64,000 nt of DNA from Aeromicrobium sp. Sec7.5 (GCF_036867135.1 NZ_JBAJIJ010000002.1:62001-126000); one strand, 5' to 3'; positions 8,925-18,269 are shown, counted from the first letter of the stretch. Notes: generated by a model from the sequence alone, not told the origin. Numbers and translations: made by a program.

Positions 8925-10133
8925 TCAGCCGGCGAGCACACCCGCGGGGTCGGCGAGCAGGGCCTCGAACGCCGCCTCGGCCGCTCCCACGAGGACGGAG
9001 TCACCTCCGAGCGCCGGACGCGTGAGGCGGACCTGCGCCCCGGGCGCCGCCATGACACCGCGCTGCATCGCGGCGAGGATCTGCGGCTCGACCAGACGGT
9101 GCAGCGAGGCCAGGTAGCCGCCGAGCACCACGACCTGGGGGTTCAACAGGTTGACGACGTTCGCGAGGCCGTGGCCGACGTGGCGGGCGATCTCGTGCAG
9201 CGACTCGGCCGGGCCGTCGAAGTCGTCGAGCACCGCGTCGAGGGTCGGCACGACGTCGGCGGGCGCACCGATGGCCCGGGCGATGGCGACGGCGCCGATC
9301 TCGGTCTCCCAGCACCCGCGGTTGCCGCAGTGGCACCGCCGGCCGTTCGGGTCGTACGACATGTGCCCCATCTCGCCGGCGAACCCGCCCGCGCCCCCCA
9401 GCGGCCGACCCGCCGTGATGACGCCGGCACCGACGCCGACGTCACCGGAGACGTACACCAGGTGGTCGACGTCGACGCCGGCTCCGCGGACGTGCTCCGC
9501 GAGCGCGCCGAGGTCGGCGTCGTTCGCGAGCACGTGGGAGACGTCCAGGTCGAGGCGCTCGCGCACGAGCTTCTCGAACGGCACCTCGTGCCAGCCCAGG
9601 TTGGGGGCGAACAGGACGACCCCGTCGGCCTGGCGGACCACACCCGGGACGCTGATGCCGACGCCGACCAGCGAGGAGTGGGCCGGTGCGTCGGCACGGA
9701 CCGCGGCCACGAGTCCCACGATCGTCTGGGCGACGTGCTCCGGCGCGGGCTCGGGCGGGAGGTTCATCCGCGCCCGGACCTCGACGTCGCACCCGAGTCC
9801 GACGCGACCGACCACGACCCGGTCGACCCCCACGTCGATCGCGAGCACGTACGCGCGGCGCGACACGACCTCGAGTCCGGCCGACGGTCGACCGGCGCCG
9901 TTGCGCGCCGCCACGGGTCCCGAGCTCCGCACGAGGCCCAGGTCCTCGAGCGTCGACGCCAGCCCGCCGATGGTGCTGCGGTTGAGCGCCATCTGGTTCG
10001 TCAGCGAGGCCCGCGAGGTGCTGCCCGTGCGGTGCACCGAGCGGAGCACCGTGCCGAGGTTGTGACGTCGCACGGCCTCCTGGTTGGTCCCAGTGCCGGG
10101 GCGGTCGAGTCCTGGGCGCGTCACTCCGGGCAC
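8925..10133 (-). CDS. ROK-family regulator, last regulatory gene of the xylFGH transcript
   Basis: A 402-residue ROK protein: an N-terminal winged helix (about residues 18-80, with MALNRSTIGGLASTLEDLGLV) followed by an actin-fold sugar-kinase-like domain. The ROK zinc-site pattern is present as CHCGNRGCWE, and the sugar-binding strand carries DVGVDRVVVGRV. Such proteins are sugar-responsive repressors. The GTG start at 10133 is one base after the xylH stop, so it is probably co-transcribed with the xylose transporter. A second ROK regulator (13560-14759) lies at the other end of the cluster; which one binds which operator cannot be told from sequence. Confidence 0.85.
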   Translation of the reverse strand: MPGVTRPGLDRPGTGTNQEAVRRHNLGTVLRSVHRTGSTSRASLTNQMALNRSTIGGLASTLEDLGLVRSSGPVAARNGAGRPSAGLEVVSRRAYVLAIDVGVDRVVVGRVGLGCDVEVRARMNLPPEPAPEHVAQTIVGLVAAVRADAPAHSSLVGVGISVPGVVRQADGVVLFAPNLGWHEVPFEKLVRERLDLDVSHVLANDADLGALAEHVRGAGVDVDHLVYVSGDVGVGAGVITAGRPLGGAGGFAGEMGHMSYDPNGRRCHCGNRGCWETEIGAVAIARAIGAPADVVPTLDAVLDDFDGPAESLHEIARHVGHGLANVVNLLNPQVVVLGGYLASLHRLVEPQILAAMQRGVMAAPGAQVRLTRPALGGDSVLVGAAEAAFEALLADPAGVLAG

Positions 10134-10134
10134 G

Positions 10135-11409
10135 CTAGCCGACGCCGGCGGCCGAGCGCCGACGCCGTGACACCGCGTCGACCGCGGCCGCGAGCAGGAG
10201 GACCGAACCCGTGACGACGAAGTTGATGTAGCTGGGCTGGTCGAGGAGTCCGAGGCCGTTGGCGATCGTGGCGATCACCAGACCACCGATGACCGCATCA
10301 CGCGCCTTGCCCCGTCCGCCGAACAGGCTCGTGCCACCGATCACGGCGGCACCCACCGCGTACAGCAGCGTGTTGCTGCCACCGGAGGACGCCGAGACCT
10401 TGCCCGCGTTCGAGGCGGCGATGATGCCGCTGACGGCCGCCATCGACGAGCCGATCATGAACGCCTGGACCCGGATCCGGTCGACGTTGATGCCGGCGCG
10501 ACGGGCCGCCTCGCGGTTGCCACCGACGGCGTAGAGGTGCCGGCCGAACGTCGTGCGTGTCAGCACGTACGTCCAGAAGATCAGGAGGAAGCCGACGAGT
10601 GGCAGGACCCAGGGGATGCCCTCGATCGGGAAGTTCGGGTTGCGGCTGCGGTTGGCGTTGAGCACGGCGGCGAGCACGAGCACGACGACCGCGAGTCCGG
10701 CGATCTTGACCAGCACCACGCTGAACGGCAGGTGCTGGAGGTTCTGGCGGACCTGACGTCGGTGCCGCAGCAGCGACAGGATCGCGAACGCGGCGACGAC
10801 ACCACCGGCGAGCGCCCACCCGGCCACGACCGGGAGGTTGTCGATCGAGATCCCGCGGATGACGTCGTCGTCGACCCGGACCGACCCGCCCTCGCCGATC
10901 ATGCGGAGCAGGGCGCCCTGGAGGCCGAGGAAGAAGGCCAGCGTCACGACGAACGACGGGATGCCCAGCTTCGCGACCAGCACGCCGATCACCAGGCCGA
11001 TCACCGCGCCGGCGGCGATGCCGGCGAGTACCGCCACGGGCCATCCCAGCCCCTGGTCCCGGATCATCAGCGCCATGACGGCGGCACCCGTCGCGCCGGT
11101 GAAGCCGGCGGACAGGTCGATGTCGCCCAGGAGCAGCACGAAGACCAGGCCCATCGCGAGCACGCAGATCGCGCCGGCCTGGGTGATGAGGTTGGCGATG
11201 TTGAGCTCGGTCAGGAAGGTGTCGCTCGCGATGCTGAAGCCGATCACGAGGGTCAGGAGGCCGAGGGTCGCCGGGAGCGCTCCCATGTCGCCGCCGCGGA
11301 GACGGGTCAGGTAGTCACGGCCGGCCTCGCGCAGCCCGGCGGCACTGTGGGAGTCCGACGCGAAGTCGGACCCGGCGAGCCCGGACGTCGGGGTCGTGTC
11401 GGTGGACAT
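10135..11409 (-). CDS. xylH: Xylose/sugar ABC transporter permease XylH
   Basis: A 424-residue permease of the RbsC/XylH family with about ten hydrophobic segments in the inner membrane. Diagnostic stretches are VFVLLLGDIDLSAGFTGATGAAV, GIPSFVVTLAFFLGLQGALL and AVGGNREAARRAGINVDR, the last being the cytoplasmic coupling loop. The length and the extra central region (about 190-260) match XylH rather than RbsC. Start ATG 11409 has AGGA 6 nt upstream. It follows xylG by 37 bp and is followed with one base gap by a ROK regulator gene. Confidence 0.92.
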   Translation of the reverse strand: MSTDTTPTSGLAGSDFASDSHSAAGLREAGRDYLTRLRGGDMGALPATLGLLTLVIGFSIASDTFLTELNIANLITQAGAICVLAMGLVFVLLLGDIDLSAGFTGATGAAVMALMIRDQGLGWPVAVLAGIAAGAVIGLVIGVLVAKLGIPSFVVTLAFFLGLQGALLRMIGEGGSVRVDDDVIRGISIDNLPVVAGWALAGGVVAAFAILSLLRHRRQVRQNLQHLPFSVVLVKIAGLAVVVLVLAAVLNANRSRNPNFPIEGIPWVLPLVGFLLIFWTYVLTRTTFGRHLYAVGGNREAARRAGINVDRIRVQAFMIGSSMAAVSGIIAASNAGKVSASSGGSNTLLYAVGAAVIGGTSLFGGRGKARDAVIGGLVIATIANGLGLLDQPSYINFVVTGSVLLLAAAVDAVSRRRRSAAGVG

Positions 11410-11446
11410 CTGGTTCCTGCTCTCGGGGTCGAGGGTGGGGGGAGGA

Positions 11447-12220
11447 TCAGGCGTGCAGGGCGGACGGGGCCAGACCGAGGTCGCCGCTGCGACCGGCCGT
11501 GATGAGCTCCACGACCTGCCCGTGGTTGACGTCCTGGGTGGCGACGTCGGCGGCCACCCGGCCGAGGTAGAGGGCCGTGATGCGGTCGGCGACCTCGAAC
11601 ACGTCGTTCATGTTGTGCGAGATCAGCACGACGCCCAGGCCCTGGTCGGCGAGGCGACGCACGAGGTCGAGGACCTGACGGGTCTGGGCCACGCCGAGAG
11701 CCGCGGTGGGCTCGTCGAGCAGCACGACCTTGGAGTTCCAGAGCACGGCCTTGGCGATCGCGACGGTCTGGCGCTGACCGCCCGACAGGCTGGCGACGCC
11801 CTGACGGACCGACTTCACGGTGCGCACCGACAGCGAGGCCAGCGTCTCGCGGGCCCGCTCCTCCATCGTGGCCTCGTCGAGGAAGGGGCCCTTCTTCAGC
11901 TCACGGCCGAGGAACATGTTCTCGACGATGTCGAGGTTGTCGCACAGGGCGAGGTCTTGGTAGACCACCTCGATGCCCAGCGCCGAGGCCGCCTTGGGGC
12001 TCGTGATGTGGACCCGGTTCCCCTCGAAGTACTGCTCGCCGGAGTCGGCGGCGTAGATGCCCGCCACGGTCTTGACGAGCGTCGACTTGCCGGCGCCGTT
12101 GTCGCCGACGAGTGCCGTGACCTGGCCGGGGTGGACGGCGAAGTTCACGTCGTGCAGCACGTGGACGGCGCCGAAGATCTTGTTGACGTTCCGCAGCTCC
12201 AGGAGCGGGGTGTCGGTCAT
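11447..12220 (-). CDS. xylG: Sugar ABC transporter ATP-binding protein XylG (single-domain form)
   Basis: A 257-residue ABC ATPase with Walker A (GDNGAGKST), signature (LSGGQRQTVAIAKAV), Walker B (VVLLDEPTAALG) and switch histidine (VLISHNM). Most XylG/RbsA proteins contain two fused ABC domains of about 500 residues. This one has a single domain, as in many actinobacterial xylose systems, and would act as a homodimer with XylH. Start ATG 12220 has GGAGG 5 nt upstream. It is separated from xylF by a strong hairpin (12270-12309), which may lower its expression relative to the binding protein. Confidence 0.92.
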   Translation of the reverse strand: MTDTPLLELRNVNKIFGAVHVLHDVNFAVHPGQVTALVGDNGAGKSTLVKTVAGIYAADSGEQYFEGNRVHITSPKAASALGIEVVYQDLALCDNLDIVENMFLGRELKKGPFLDEATMEERARETLASLSVRTVKSVRQGVASLSGGQRQTVAIAKAVLWNSKVVLLDEPTAALGVAQTRQVLDLVRRLADQGLGVVLISHNMNDVFEVADRITALYLGRVAADVATQDVNHGQVVELITAGRSGDLGLAPSALHA

Positions 12221-12269
12221 GCGGTCCTCCGAGGCAAGGGGATCAGGGGTGGGACGAGCGACGTGCGGT

Positions 12270-12309
12270 GCTCCGCTCCCCGAGGTGCGAGCACCTCGGG
12301 GAGCGGAGC
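12270..12309. terminator. Perfect 18-bp hairpin between xylF and xylG
   Basis: Arms 12270-12287 and 12292-12309 are exact reverse complements (core CCCCGAGGTG/CACCTCGGGG) with a 4-nt loop CGAG. The hairpin begins 7 bp after the xylF stop. No U-tract follows on the minus strand. Such intercistronic hairpins after a binding-protein gene usually stabilise the upstream mRNA or attenuate read-through, giving more binding protein than ATPase and permease. Confidence 0.75.
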
Positions 12310-12316
12310 GGGGGCA

Positions 12317-13390
12317 TCAGGAGATGCCGGCCGCCTCGCAGAGGGCGGCGAAGTCGCCCGTGCAGACGTCCTCGGCCTTGACGCCACCGTCGTCGACGAC
12401 GGACTTGACGTTGTCCTTGGTGATGGACTCCGGAGTCAGCAGCACCGACGGGACGTCGCGGTCGCCGGTGGCGTCCTCGGTCGTGCCGGTCGTCTCGGCG
12501 TCCTCGCCCTTGACCAGCGCGATCGCGGTGTCGGCCAGCGCACCGGCCTCGAGCTTGGCGGACTTGTAGACCGTCATGCACTGGGTGCCGGCGAGGATGT
12601 TCTGCAGACCCTCGACCGTCGCGTCCTGACCGGTGACGGGGACCTGACCGGCCTGGCCGTTCTTCTCCAGGATCGAGATGACCGAGCCCGCGAGACCGTC
12701 GTTGGCCGCGTAGACGCCCTGGACGTCGCCGCCGGCCTGCGTGTACAGCTGCTCGAAGATCGTGACGGCCTGCTCGTTGTCCCAGTCCGGGACGGCCTGC
12801 TCGCCGACCTGCGTGTAGGCGGCGATCGGGTCGAGCTTGCTGTGTGCGCCGGCCGAGAACAGCGTGGCGTTGTTGTCGGTCGGGCTGCCGTTCAGGTAGA
12901 TGACGTTGGCCGGGGTGTCGCCCAGGCACTGGGCGAGGCCCTCACCCTGCAGCTCACCGACGACCGTGTTGTCGAACGACACGTAGTAGTCGGCCGAGCC
13001 GCCGAGCGTCAGGCGGTCGTAGTCGATCGTCTTGACGCCCTGAGCGGCCGCCTTCTCCTGGATCGCGGCGCCGGAGTCGGAGTCGAGGTTGACGATCGCG
13101 AGGACCGTGACGCCGTCGGCGATCATGCCGTCGGCGATCGTGGCCATCTTCTCCGCGTCGCCCTCGGCGTTCTGGATCGTGTACTCGACGTCGGCGTCCT
13201 CGAACGCCGCCTCGAGGGCCGGACGGTCGGCGCTCTCCCAGCGGACCGACGACTTAGTGTCCGGCAGGATCACCCCGATCTTGCCCTCGGACGAGCCGCC
13301 GTCGCCGGCACCGTCGTCACTGCCGCAGGCCGCGAGTGACAACGTCGCTGCCATCGCGACGGCCACCATGATGTTGCGCGTTCGCTTCAT
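12317..13390 (-). CDS. xylF: Xylose-binding lipoprotein XylF
   Basis: A 357-residue periplasmic-binding-type lipoprotein for a pentose, most likely xylose. The signal peptide ends in the lipobox LAACG near residue 20, giving a lipid-anchored extracellular protein. The type I binding fold follows: KIGVILPDTKSSVRWESADR, ADGVTVLAIVNLDSDSGA, IDYDRL, and VYAANDGLAGSVISIL, all typical of XylF. Start ATG 13390 has AGGAGG 8 nt upstream. It is the first gene of xylFGH. The 169-bp upstream region carries a perfect dyad (13463-13479), a likely ROK operator. Confidence 0.93.
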   Translation of the reverse strand: MKRTRNIMVAVAMAATLSLAACGSDDGAGDGGSSEGKIGVILPDTKSSVRWESADRPALEAAFEDADVEYTIQNAEGDAEKMATIADGMIADGVTVLAIVNLDSDSGAAIQEKAAAQGVKTIDYDRLTLGGSADYYVSFDNTVVGELQGEGLAQCLGDTPANVIYLNGSPTDNNATLFSAGAHSKLDPIAAYTQVGEQAVPDWDNEQAVTIFEQLYTQAGGDVQGVYAANDGLAGSVISILEKNGQAGQVPVTGQDATVEGLQNILAGTQCMTVYKSAKLEAGALADTAIALVKGEDAETTGTTEDATGDRDVPSVLLTPESITKDNVKSVVDDGGVKAEDVCTGDFAALCEAAGIS

Positions 13391-13462
13391 GCGGACGCCT
13401 CCTAGCTCTGTCGTGCGAAATGGGATGCCGGGCCGCACGGAACTGAGTGGCTCGACGTCAAT

Positions 13463-13479
13463 TGTTGTGTCGCACAACA
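13463..13479. promoter_or_regulatory. Perfect dyad TGTTGTG-TCG-CACAACA upstream of xylF
   Basis: A 7-bp perfect inverted repeat with a 3-nt spacer located 73 bp upstream of the xylF start codon. It differs from the dyad before xylA, so it may be the operator of the other ROK regulator. Function is inferred from position and symmetry. Confidence 0.55.
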
Positions 13480-13559
13480 TATGCAGGTGATGGGGGTCAC
13501 GTCCAGTGTTTCGCCCACATTTCCTCGGCGAAGTTCTCCCGCCTCGTCGCCACGCCCAC

Positions 13560-14759
13560 CTAGACCCAGGCCGACGGGCGGGCCACCACGTCGGCGAGCG
13601 CCCGGTGAGCCGCCCCCGTGGCAGCGGCCGCGTGGTCGCCCCGGGCGACGCTGACCTGCACCGGCTTCCAGCGCGAGCCGAGCACGCGGGCGTCCAGGCG
13701 CGCGCGGATCGCCTCGATCGTCCCGGGCTCGAGCGCCGCGAGGTGACCGCCCAGCACGACCGACGAGATGCCCACGACGTTGACGACACTGGCGAGGGCG
13801 ACGCTCAGCGCGTGCGTGACCTGCTCGATCGCGGCGAGCACCCGCGGGTCCCCCGAGGCCGCCCCCGCGGCGAGCTCCGCGGCCACGCGCTCGCGCGGAA
13901 GACCCGAGACCTCCGCGAGCGCCCGGATGCCCACGTACTGCTCCAGGCACCCCGTCGACCCACAGCCGCACGCCGGGCCCGACGGGTCGACGCACACGTG
14001 ACCGAGCTCGCCCGCGGCGCCGTGCTCACCCGCCAGGACGCGCCCGCCCGAGACGATCGCGCCCCCCACGCCGACCGCGGCCGAGACGTGGACGAAGTCC
14101 GTCCACGGCCCCGGTCGGCCTGGACGGGGCTCGGCCTCCAGAAGGGCCGCCATGTCGGCCTCGTTGGCGACCTGCACCGGGCGCCGGCCGCCGACCGACG
14201 CGAGCATCCCGGCGACGTCGACGTCGTTCCACCGCAGGTTCGGGGCGCGCAGGAGGTGACCGTCGTCGTCGACGATGCCCGGCACCGCGACACCGACACC
14301 GACGAGCCGTCGCCCCTGCAGCCGCCGCCGGACCTCCCGCGCCTCGTGGGCCAGGGCGTCGAGCACCGACTCGGCGTCGCGGGGCGAGGAGGGGACGTCG
14401 CGCTCCCCCACGACCTGACCTCGCAGGTCGACGGCCCGCACGAGCAGCCGGTCGGTCTCGACGGCCAGGCCGAGCCCGACGATCCCGGTCCCGGGCAGCA
14501 GTCCCTTGGCCGGTCGGCCTCGCCCCCCGAGCGTCCGCTCGACCTCGTCGAGCACGCGGGCGGCGACGAGCTCGTCGACCAGGCGTCCGGCGGTGGCCCG
14601 CGTCATGGAGAGCTCCGCGGCCAGGTCGGCCCGCGACGGTGGGACGTCGGTGCGGCAGACGGCGGCCACGATCGCCGCGAGATTGCGTTCGCGCAGGCTG
14701 GACTGCCGCACCGCGACGGGTGCCGGCACGCTCCACGACGTGGCGCCCGGTTCGACCAT
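13560..14759 (-). CDS. xylR: ROK-family repressor, XylR type
   Basis: A 399-residue ROK regulator divergent from xylA, the classic position of the xylose repressor XylR. The N-terminal winged helix (about residues 20-85) contains SRADLAAELSMTRATAGRLVDELVAARVL. The kinase-like domain shows the ROK zinc motif CGCGSTGCLE and the strand GVGVAVPG. Xylose binding would release it from DNA. Candidate operators are the dyad overlapping the xylA promoter (14789-14805) and possibly the one upstream of xylF. The start ATG 14759 is 64 bp from xylA. The downstream gene xylF begins 169 bp after its stop and likely has its own promoter. Confidence 0.87.
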   Translation of the reverse strand: MVEPGATSWSVPAPVAVRQSSLRERNLAAIVAAVCRTDVPPSRADLAAELSMTRATAGRLVDELVAARVLDEVERTLGGRGRPAKGLLPGTGIVGLGLAVETDRLLVRAVDLRGQVVGERDVPSSPRDAESVLDALAHEAREVRRRLQGRRLVGVGVAVPGIVDDDGHLLRAPNLRWNDVDVAGMLASVGGRRPVQVANEADMAALLEAEPRPGRPGPWTDFVHVSAAVGVGGAIVSGGRVLAGEHGAAGELGHVCVDPSGPACGCGSTGCLEQYVGIRALAEVSGLPRERVAAELAAGAASGDPRVLAAIEQVTHALSVALASVVNVVGISSVVLGGHLAALEPGTIEAIRARLDARVLGSRWKPVQVSVARGDHAAAATGAAHRALADVVARPSAWV

Positions 14760-14762
14760 GCG

Positions 14763-14792
14763 TTGACAGTAGCGGACTCGGCGACTTAAGTT
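14763..14792 (+). promoter_or_regulatory. xylA promoter: TTGACA, 18 bp, TAAGTT
   Basis: A consensus -35 hexamer TTGACA (14763-14768) is followed after 18 bp by TAAGTT (14787-14792), which can serve as a -10 element. The -10 overlaps the dyad at 14789-14805, so a bound repressor would block RNA polymerase. It is one of the few promoters in this window with a good -35. Confidence 0.6.
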
Positions 14793-14805
14793 CAGCCATC
14801 GAACT
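14789..14805. promoter_or_regulatory. XylR-like operator AGTTC-N7-GAACT at xylA
   Basis: Inverted repeat AGTTC/GAACT with a 7-nt centre, flanked by TTA on the left and AA on the right. The arrangement recalls the TTAGTT...AACTAA half-sites of known xylose repressor operators. It lies between the xylA -10 and the ribosome binding site (GAGGAG, about 8 nt before the ATG). Confidence 0.6.
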
Positions 14806-14823
14806 AATCACGAGGAGTCTGTC

Positions 14824-16005
14824 ATGACCGTCCGCCGCCCCACCCCCGACGACCGCTTCTCCTTCGGTCTGTGGACCGTCGGCTGGACCGGCGCCGACCC
14901 CTTCGGCCCTGCGTCGCGCCCTGCGCTCGACCCGACCGAGTACGTCGCGCGGCTGGCCGAGCTCGGCGCCTGGGGCATCACGTTCCACGACAACGACGTC
15001 TTCGCGTTCGACGCCGACGAGGCCGAGCGCGAGCGTGCCGTGGGAGCGGTCAAGGACGCCGCCGACGCGGCCGGGCTCGTGATCGAGATGGTCACGACCA
15101 ACACGTTCAGCCACCCGGTCTTCAAGGACGGCGGACTGACCTCCAACGACCGCGGCGTCCGCCGGTTCGGTCTGCGCAAGGTCCTGCGCGCGGTCGACAT
15201 CGCGGCCTCCGTCGGCGCCTCGACGTTCGTCATGTGGGGCGGGCGCGAGGGCTCGGAGTACGACGGGTCGAAGGACGTCCACGCGGCGCACGAGCGCTAC
15301 AAGGAGGGCATCGACACGATCGCGGGCTACATCAAGTCGCAGGGCTACGACCTGCGGATCGGCCTGGAGCCCAAGCCCAACGAGCCGCGCGGTGACATCT
15401 TCCTGCCGACCGCCGGTCACGCGCTGGCCCTGATCTCCGAGCTCGAGCACGGCGACATCGTCGGCCTGAACCCCGAGACGGGTCACGAGCAGATGGCGAA
15501 CCTCAACTACACGCACACCCTCGGCCAGGCCCTCTGGCACGACAAGCTGTTCCACATCGACCTGAACGGCCAGCGTGGTCTGAAGTACGACCAGGACCTC
15601 GTGTTCGGCCACGGCGACCTGATCTCGGCCTTCTTCACCGTCGACCTGCTCGAGAACGGCTTCCCCGCGACGCCGGACGGCCCGCGCTACACCGGCCCGC
15701 GCCACTTCGACTACAAGCCGTCGCGCACCGAGTACATGGATGGCGTGTGGGCCTCGGCCGAGGCCTGCATGAGCACGTACATCGCGCTGGCCGAGAAGGC
15801 GACGGCCTTCCGGGCCGACGCCCGCGTCCAGGAGGCCATGACCTACGCCGGGCTGTTCGAGCTGGCCGAGCCGACGATGGCACCCGGCGAGACCGTGGCC
15901 GACCTGCTCGCCGGCGACGACGGCTTCGACCCCGAGGTCGCGGCCGAGCGCGACTTCGGCTTCGTCGCGCTCCAGCAGCTCGCCGTCGAGCACCTCATCG
16001 GCTGA
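14824..16005 (+). CDS. xylA: Xylose isomerase
   Basis: A 393-residue xylose isomerase (actinobacterial class I size), converting D-xylose to D-xylulose in the cytoplasm with two divalent metal ions. Active-site residues are visible: H55 and D58 in FHDND, the metal/substrate residues E182 and K184 in [10 protein letters not shown], and the C-terminal metal segment FHIDLNGQ. Tryptophans lining the pocket (WTVGW near residue 17, MWGGREG near 137) are also present. A GAGGAG ribosome binding site precedes ATG 14824. It is expressed from an operator-controlled promoter and followed by xylB after 2 bp. Confidence 0.97.
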   Translation: MTVRRPTPDDRFSFGLWTVGWTGADPFGPASRPALDPTEYVARLAELGAWGITFHDNDVFAFDADEAERERAVGAVKDAADAAGLVIEMVTTNTFSHPVFKDGGLTSNDRGVRRFGLRKVLRAVDIAASVGASTFVMWGGREGSEYDGSKDVHAAHERYKEGIDTIAGYIKSQGYDLRIGLEPKPNEPRGDIFLPTAGHALALISELEHGDIVGLNPETGHEQMANLNYTHTLGQALWHDKLFHIDLNGQRGLKYDQDLVFGHGDLISAFFTVDLLENGFPATPDGPRYTGPRHFDYKPSRTEYMDGVWASAEACMSTYIALAEKATAFRADARVQEAMTYAGLFELAEPTMAPGETVADLLAGDDGFDPEVAAERDFGFVALQQLAVEHLIG

Positions 16006-16007
16006 CC

Positions 16008-17414
16008 GTGACCCTCGTCGCCGGGGTCGACTCCTCGACCCAGTCCTGCACCGTCGTCGTGGTCGACGCCGCCGACGGCCGGGTCGTGCGGTCCGGCCGC
16101 GCACCCCATCCCGAGGGCACGGAGGTCGATCCCGAGCACTGGTGGCGGGCGCTGCAGGAGGCCGTGGCGGCGGCCGGCGGGCTCGACGACGTCGCCGCGG
16201 TGTCGATCGGCGGCCAGCAGCACGGTCTCGTGGCGCTCGGCGCCGACGGGGCGGTGCTGCGGCCCGCGCTCCTGTGGAACGACACCCGCTCGGGGAAGGC
16301 GGCCGCCGACCTCGTCCGGGAACGTGGTGCGCAAGCCTGGGCCGACGATACCGGAACGGTGCCGGTCGCCTCGATCACGGCGACGAAGCTCCGCTGGATG
16401 GCCGACCACGAGCCGGAGCTCGCGCACCGGATCGCCGCGGTGGCACTTCCGCACGACTGGCTCACCTGGCGACTGCGCGGCACGGGACGGCTCGACGACC
16501 TGACGACCGACCGGTCCGATGCGTCAGGCACGGGGTACGTGGACACCAACGGCACCTACCGTCGGGACCTGCTGGCCCACGCCCTGCGGCGCCCCGACGC
16601 CGACGCGATCGTGCTCCCCCACATCCTGGGCCCGTCCGAGGGGGTGGAGGGTCGTGGGATCGTCCTGGGTCCCGGCTGTGGCGACAACGCCGGGGCCGCA
16701 CTCGGACTGGGCCTGCGGCCCGGCGACACCAGCATCTCGATCGGCACGTCGGGGGTCGTGGCCGCCGTCTCCGCCACCTCGACGCACGACGCCTCGGGCC
16801 TGGTGGCCGGCTTCTGCGACGCCACGGGCCGCCACCTCCCGCTCGCGGCCACCCTGAACGGTGCGCGTGTCCTCGACGCGACGGCGCGCCTGCTCGGGGT
16901 CGACCACGACGGGCTCACCGCGCTGGCGCTCGCCGCCGAGCCCGGGGCCGGCGGCCTCGTGCACGTGCCGTACCTCGAGGGCGAGCGCACCCCGAACCTG
17001 CCGACCGCCACGGGCTCCCTCGCGGGCATGAGCCTGCGGTCGATGACCCGCGAGAACCTGGCCCGTGCCGCCGTGGAGGGCCTGTGGTGCCTGCTCCACG
17101 GCGCGCTGGACGCGGTCCGGACGCAAGGCATCGCGATCGAGACCGTCACGCTCGTGGGCGGCGCTGCGCAGTCCGCGGCGGTGCGGGCGGTGGCACCGTC
17201 CGTGCTCGGCCTGCCCGTCACCGTGCCGGAGACGGCCGAGTACGTCGCGCTGGGCGCCGCGCGTCAGGCGGCCTGGGTGCTGGCCGGAGGCTCCGAGCCG
17301 CCGACGTGGGCCCTGGCCACCGCCGCCGTGGTGGAGGGCCGGCACCGACCCGAGATCGCCGACCGCTACCGGTCGCTGGCGGCCGAGTACGCCCAGCGTG
17401 TCGACGAGCGATAG
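16008..17414 (+). CDS. xylB: Xylulokinase
   Basis: A 468-residue FGGY-family sugar kinase that phosphorylates D-xylulose to xylulose 5-phosphate. Visible family elements are the N-terminal GVDSSTQSCTVVVVD phosphate-binding loop, SIGGQQHGLVAL, LLWNDTRS, GCGDNAGAALGLGL and the second phosphate loop ISIGTSGVV. The GTG start at 16008 lies 2 bp after the xylA stop, so translation is probably coupled. The last 49 bp overlap the convergent aldose epimerase gene. Confidence 0.95.
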   Translation: MTLVAGVDSSTQSCTVVVVDAADGRVVRSGRAPHPEGTEVDPEHWWRALQEAVAAAGGLDDVAAVSIGGQQHGLVALGADGAVLRPALLWNDTRSGKAAADLVRERGAQAWADDTGTVPVASITATKLRWMADHEPELAHRIAAVALPHDWLTWRLRGTGRLDDLTTDRSDASGTGYVDTNGTYRRDLLAHALRRPDADAIVLPHILGPSEGVEGRGIVLGPGCGDNAGAALGLGLRPGDTSISIGTSGVVAAVSATSTHDASGLVAGFCDATGRHLPLAATLNGARVLDATARLLGVDHDGLTALALAAEPGAGGLVHVPYLEGERTPNLPTATGSLAGMSLRSMTRENLARAAVEGLWCLLHGALDAVRTQGIAIETVTLVGGAAQSAAVRAVAPSVLGLPVTVPETAEYVALGAARQAAWVLAGGSEPPTWALATAAVVEGRHRPEIADRYRSLAAEYAQRVDER

Positions 17415-18259
17415 GTCTGTCCCGGCCTCAGCACGACGTCGACGCCCGGACGGTGCGGACCGTCGGGCACCTGCTGGGCCTCGATCGCGACCCCACCGGC
17501 CGACCCGCCGGTGAAGACCTGCACGCTCGGCCGGTCGCTCACGACGTCGATCCGCCGCGAGCCGTCGGCCGCCGCGATGCGGGCCACGTGCCGGCGGCCG
17601 TGCCCCGGCACGAGCCAGGCATGGTCGAAGCCGCTGCTCGGCGTGACCGTGAGCCCCGCGCGCAGGTCGAACGGCGTGCCGTCGACCGGCGACGTCCCGG
17701 GCCGCGGGATGCCCAGCTCGTCGACCGGGAGGTAGAGCTCCGCGGGCACCGTGACGACGGGCGAGGGGCCGAGCTCGAAGTAGGGGTGGGAGGCCAGGTT
17801 GACGACCGTCGGCGCGTCGCAGACGGCCGAGAGCTCGACGTCGACCGCCGTGTCGTGCAGGCGGTACTCCACGGTGGCCACGAGGGTCCCGGGGAACCCC
17901 TGGTCGCCGTCGGGACTCGTCAGGCGCAGCACCACGCGGTCGTCGTCGCGCTCGGCGACCTGCCAGGTCCGCCGGGGGAAGCCGTCGCCGCCGCCGTGCA
18001 GCGTGGACGGCGGCTCGTTGGCGTCGAGCCGGTGCGTGACCCCGTCGATCGTGACCGTCGCTCCTGCGATGCGGTTGGCGTACCGACCGACGACGACCCC
18101 GCAGTAGGGCGCATCGGCGGCGAGCCGCTCGGCCGGCGTCCGTGACACCAGCAGGTTCGCGCCGGTGCCCGGGGCGGGCACCCACGCGTCGACCGCGGCC
18201 CCACGGTCGAGCACCGAGAGTCGGGCACCTGCGGGACTGGTCAGCTCGAGACGCTCCAC
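17366..18259 (-). CDS. galM: Aldose 1-epimerase family protein
   Basis: A 297-residue galactose-mutarotase-fold protein that would interconvert anomers of an aldose such as xylose or glucose. The fold residues are clear: GRYANRIAGATVTIDG, the catalytic-region STLHGGGDGFPRR, and NLASHPYFELGPSP. The usual catalytic glutamate near the C-terminus is replaced in context by QVFTGG and AIEAQQVPDGPHRPGVDVVLRPGQTYRSS, typical of the actinobacterial subgroup. Start is a GTG at 18259 with TAGCGT 7 nt upstream. It is convergent with xylB and the coding regions overlap by 49 bp; the C-terminal PGQTYRSST segment inside the overlap is family-conserved, so the overlap is real. Confidence 0.88.
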   Translation of the reverse strand: MERLELTSPAGARLSVLDRGAAVDAWVPAPGTGANLLVSRTPAERLAADAPYCGVVVGRYANRIAGATVTIDGVTHRLDANEPPSTLHGGGDGFPRRTWQVAERDDDRVVLRLTSPDGDQGFPGTLVATVEYRLHDTAVDVELSAVCDAPTVVNLASHPYFELGPSPVVTVPAELYLPVDELGIPRPGTSPVDGTPFDLRAGLTVTPSSGFDHAWLVPGHGRRHVARIAAADGSRRIDVVSDRPSVQVFTGGSAGGVAIEAQQVPDGPHRPGVDVVLRPGQTYRSSTRWAYSAASDR

Positions 18260-18269
18260 TCCCGTGACG

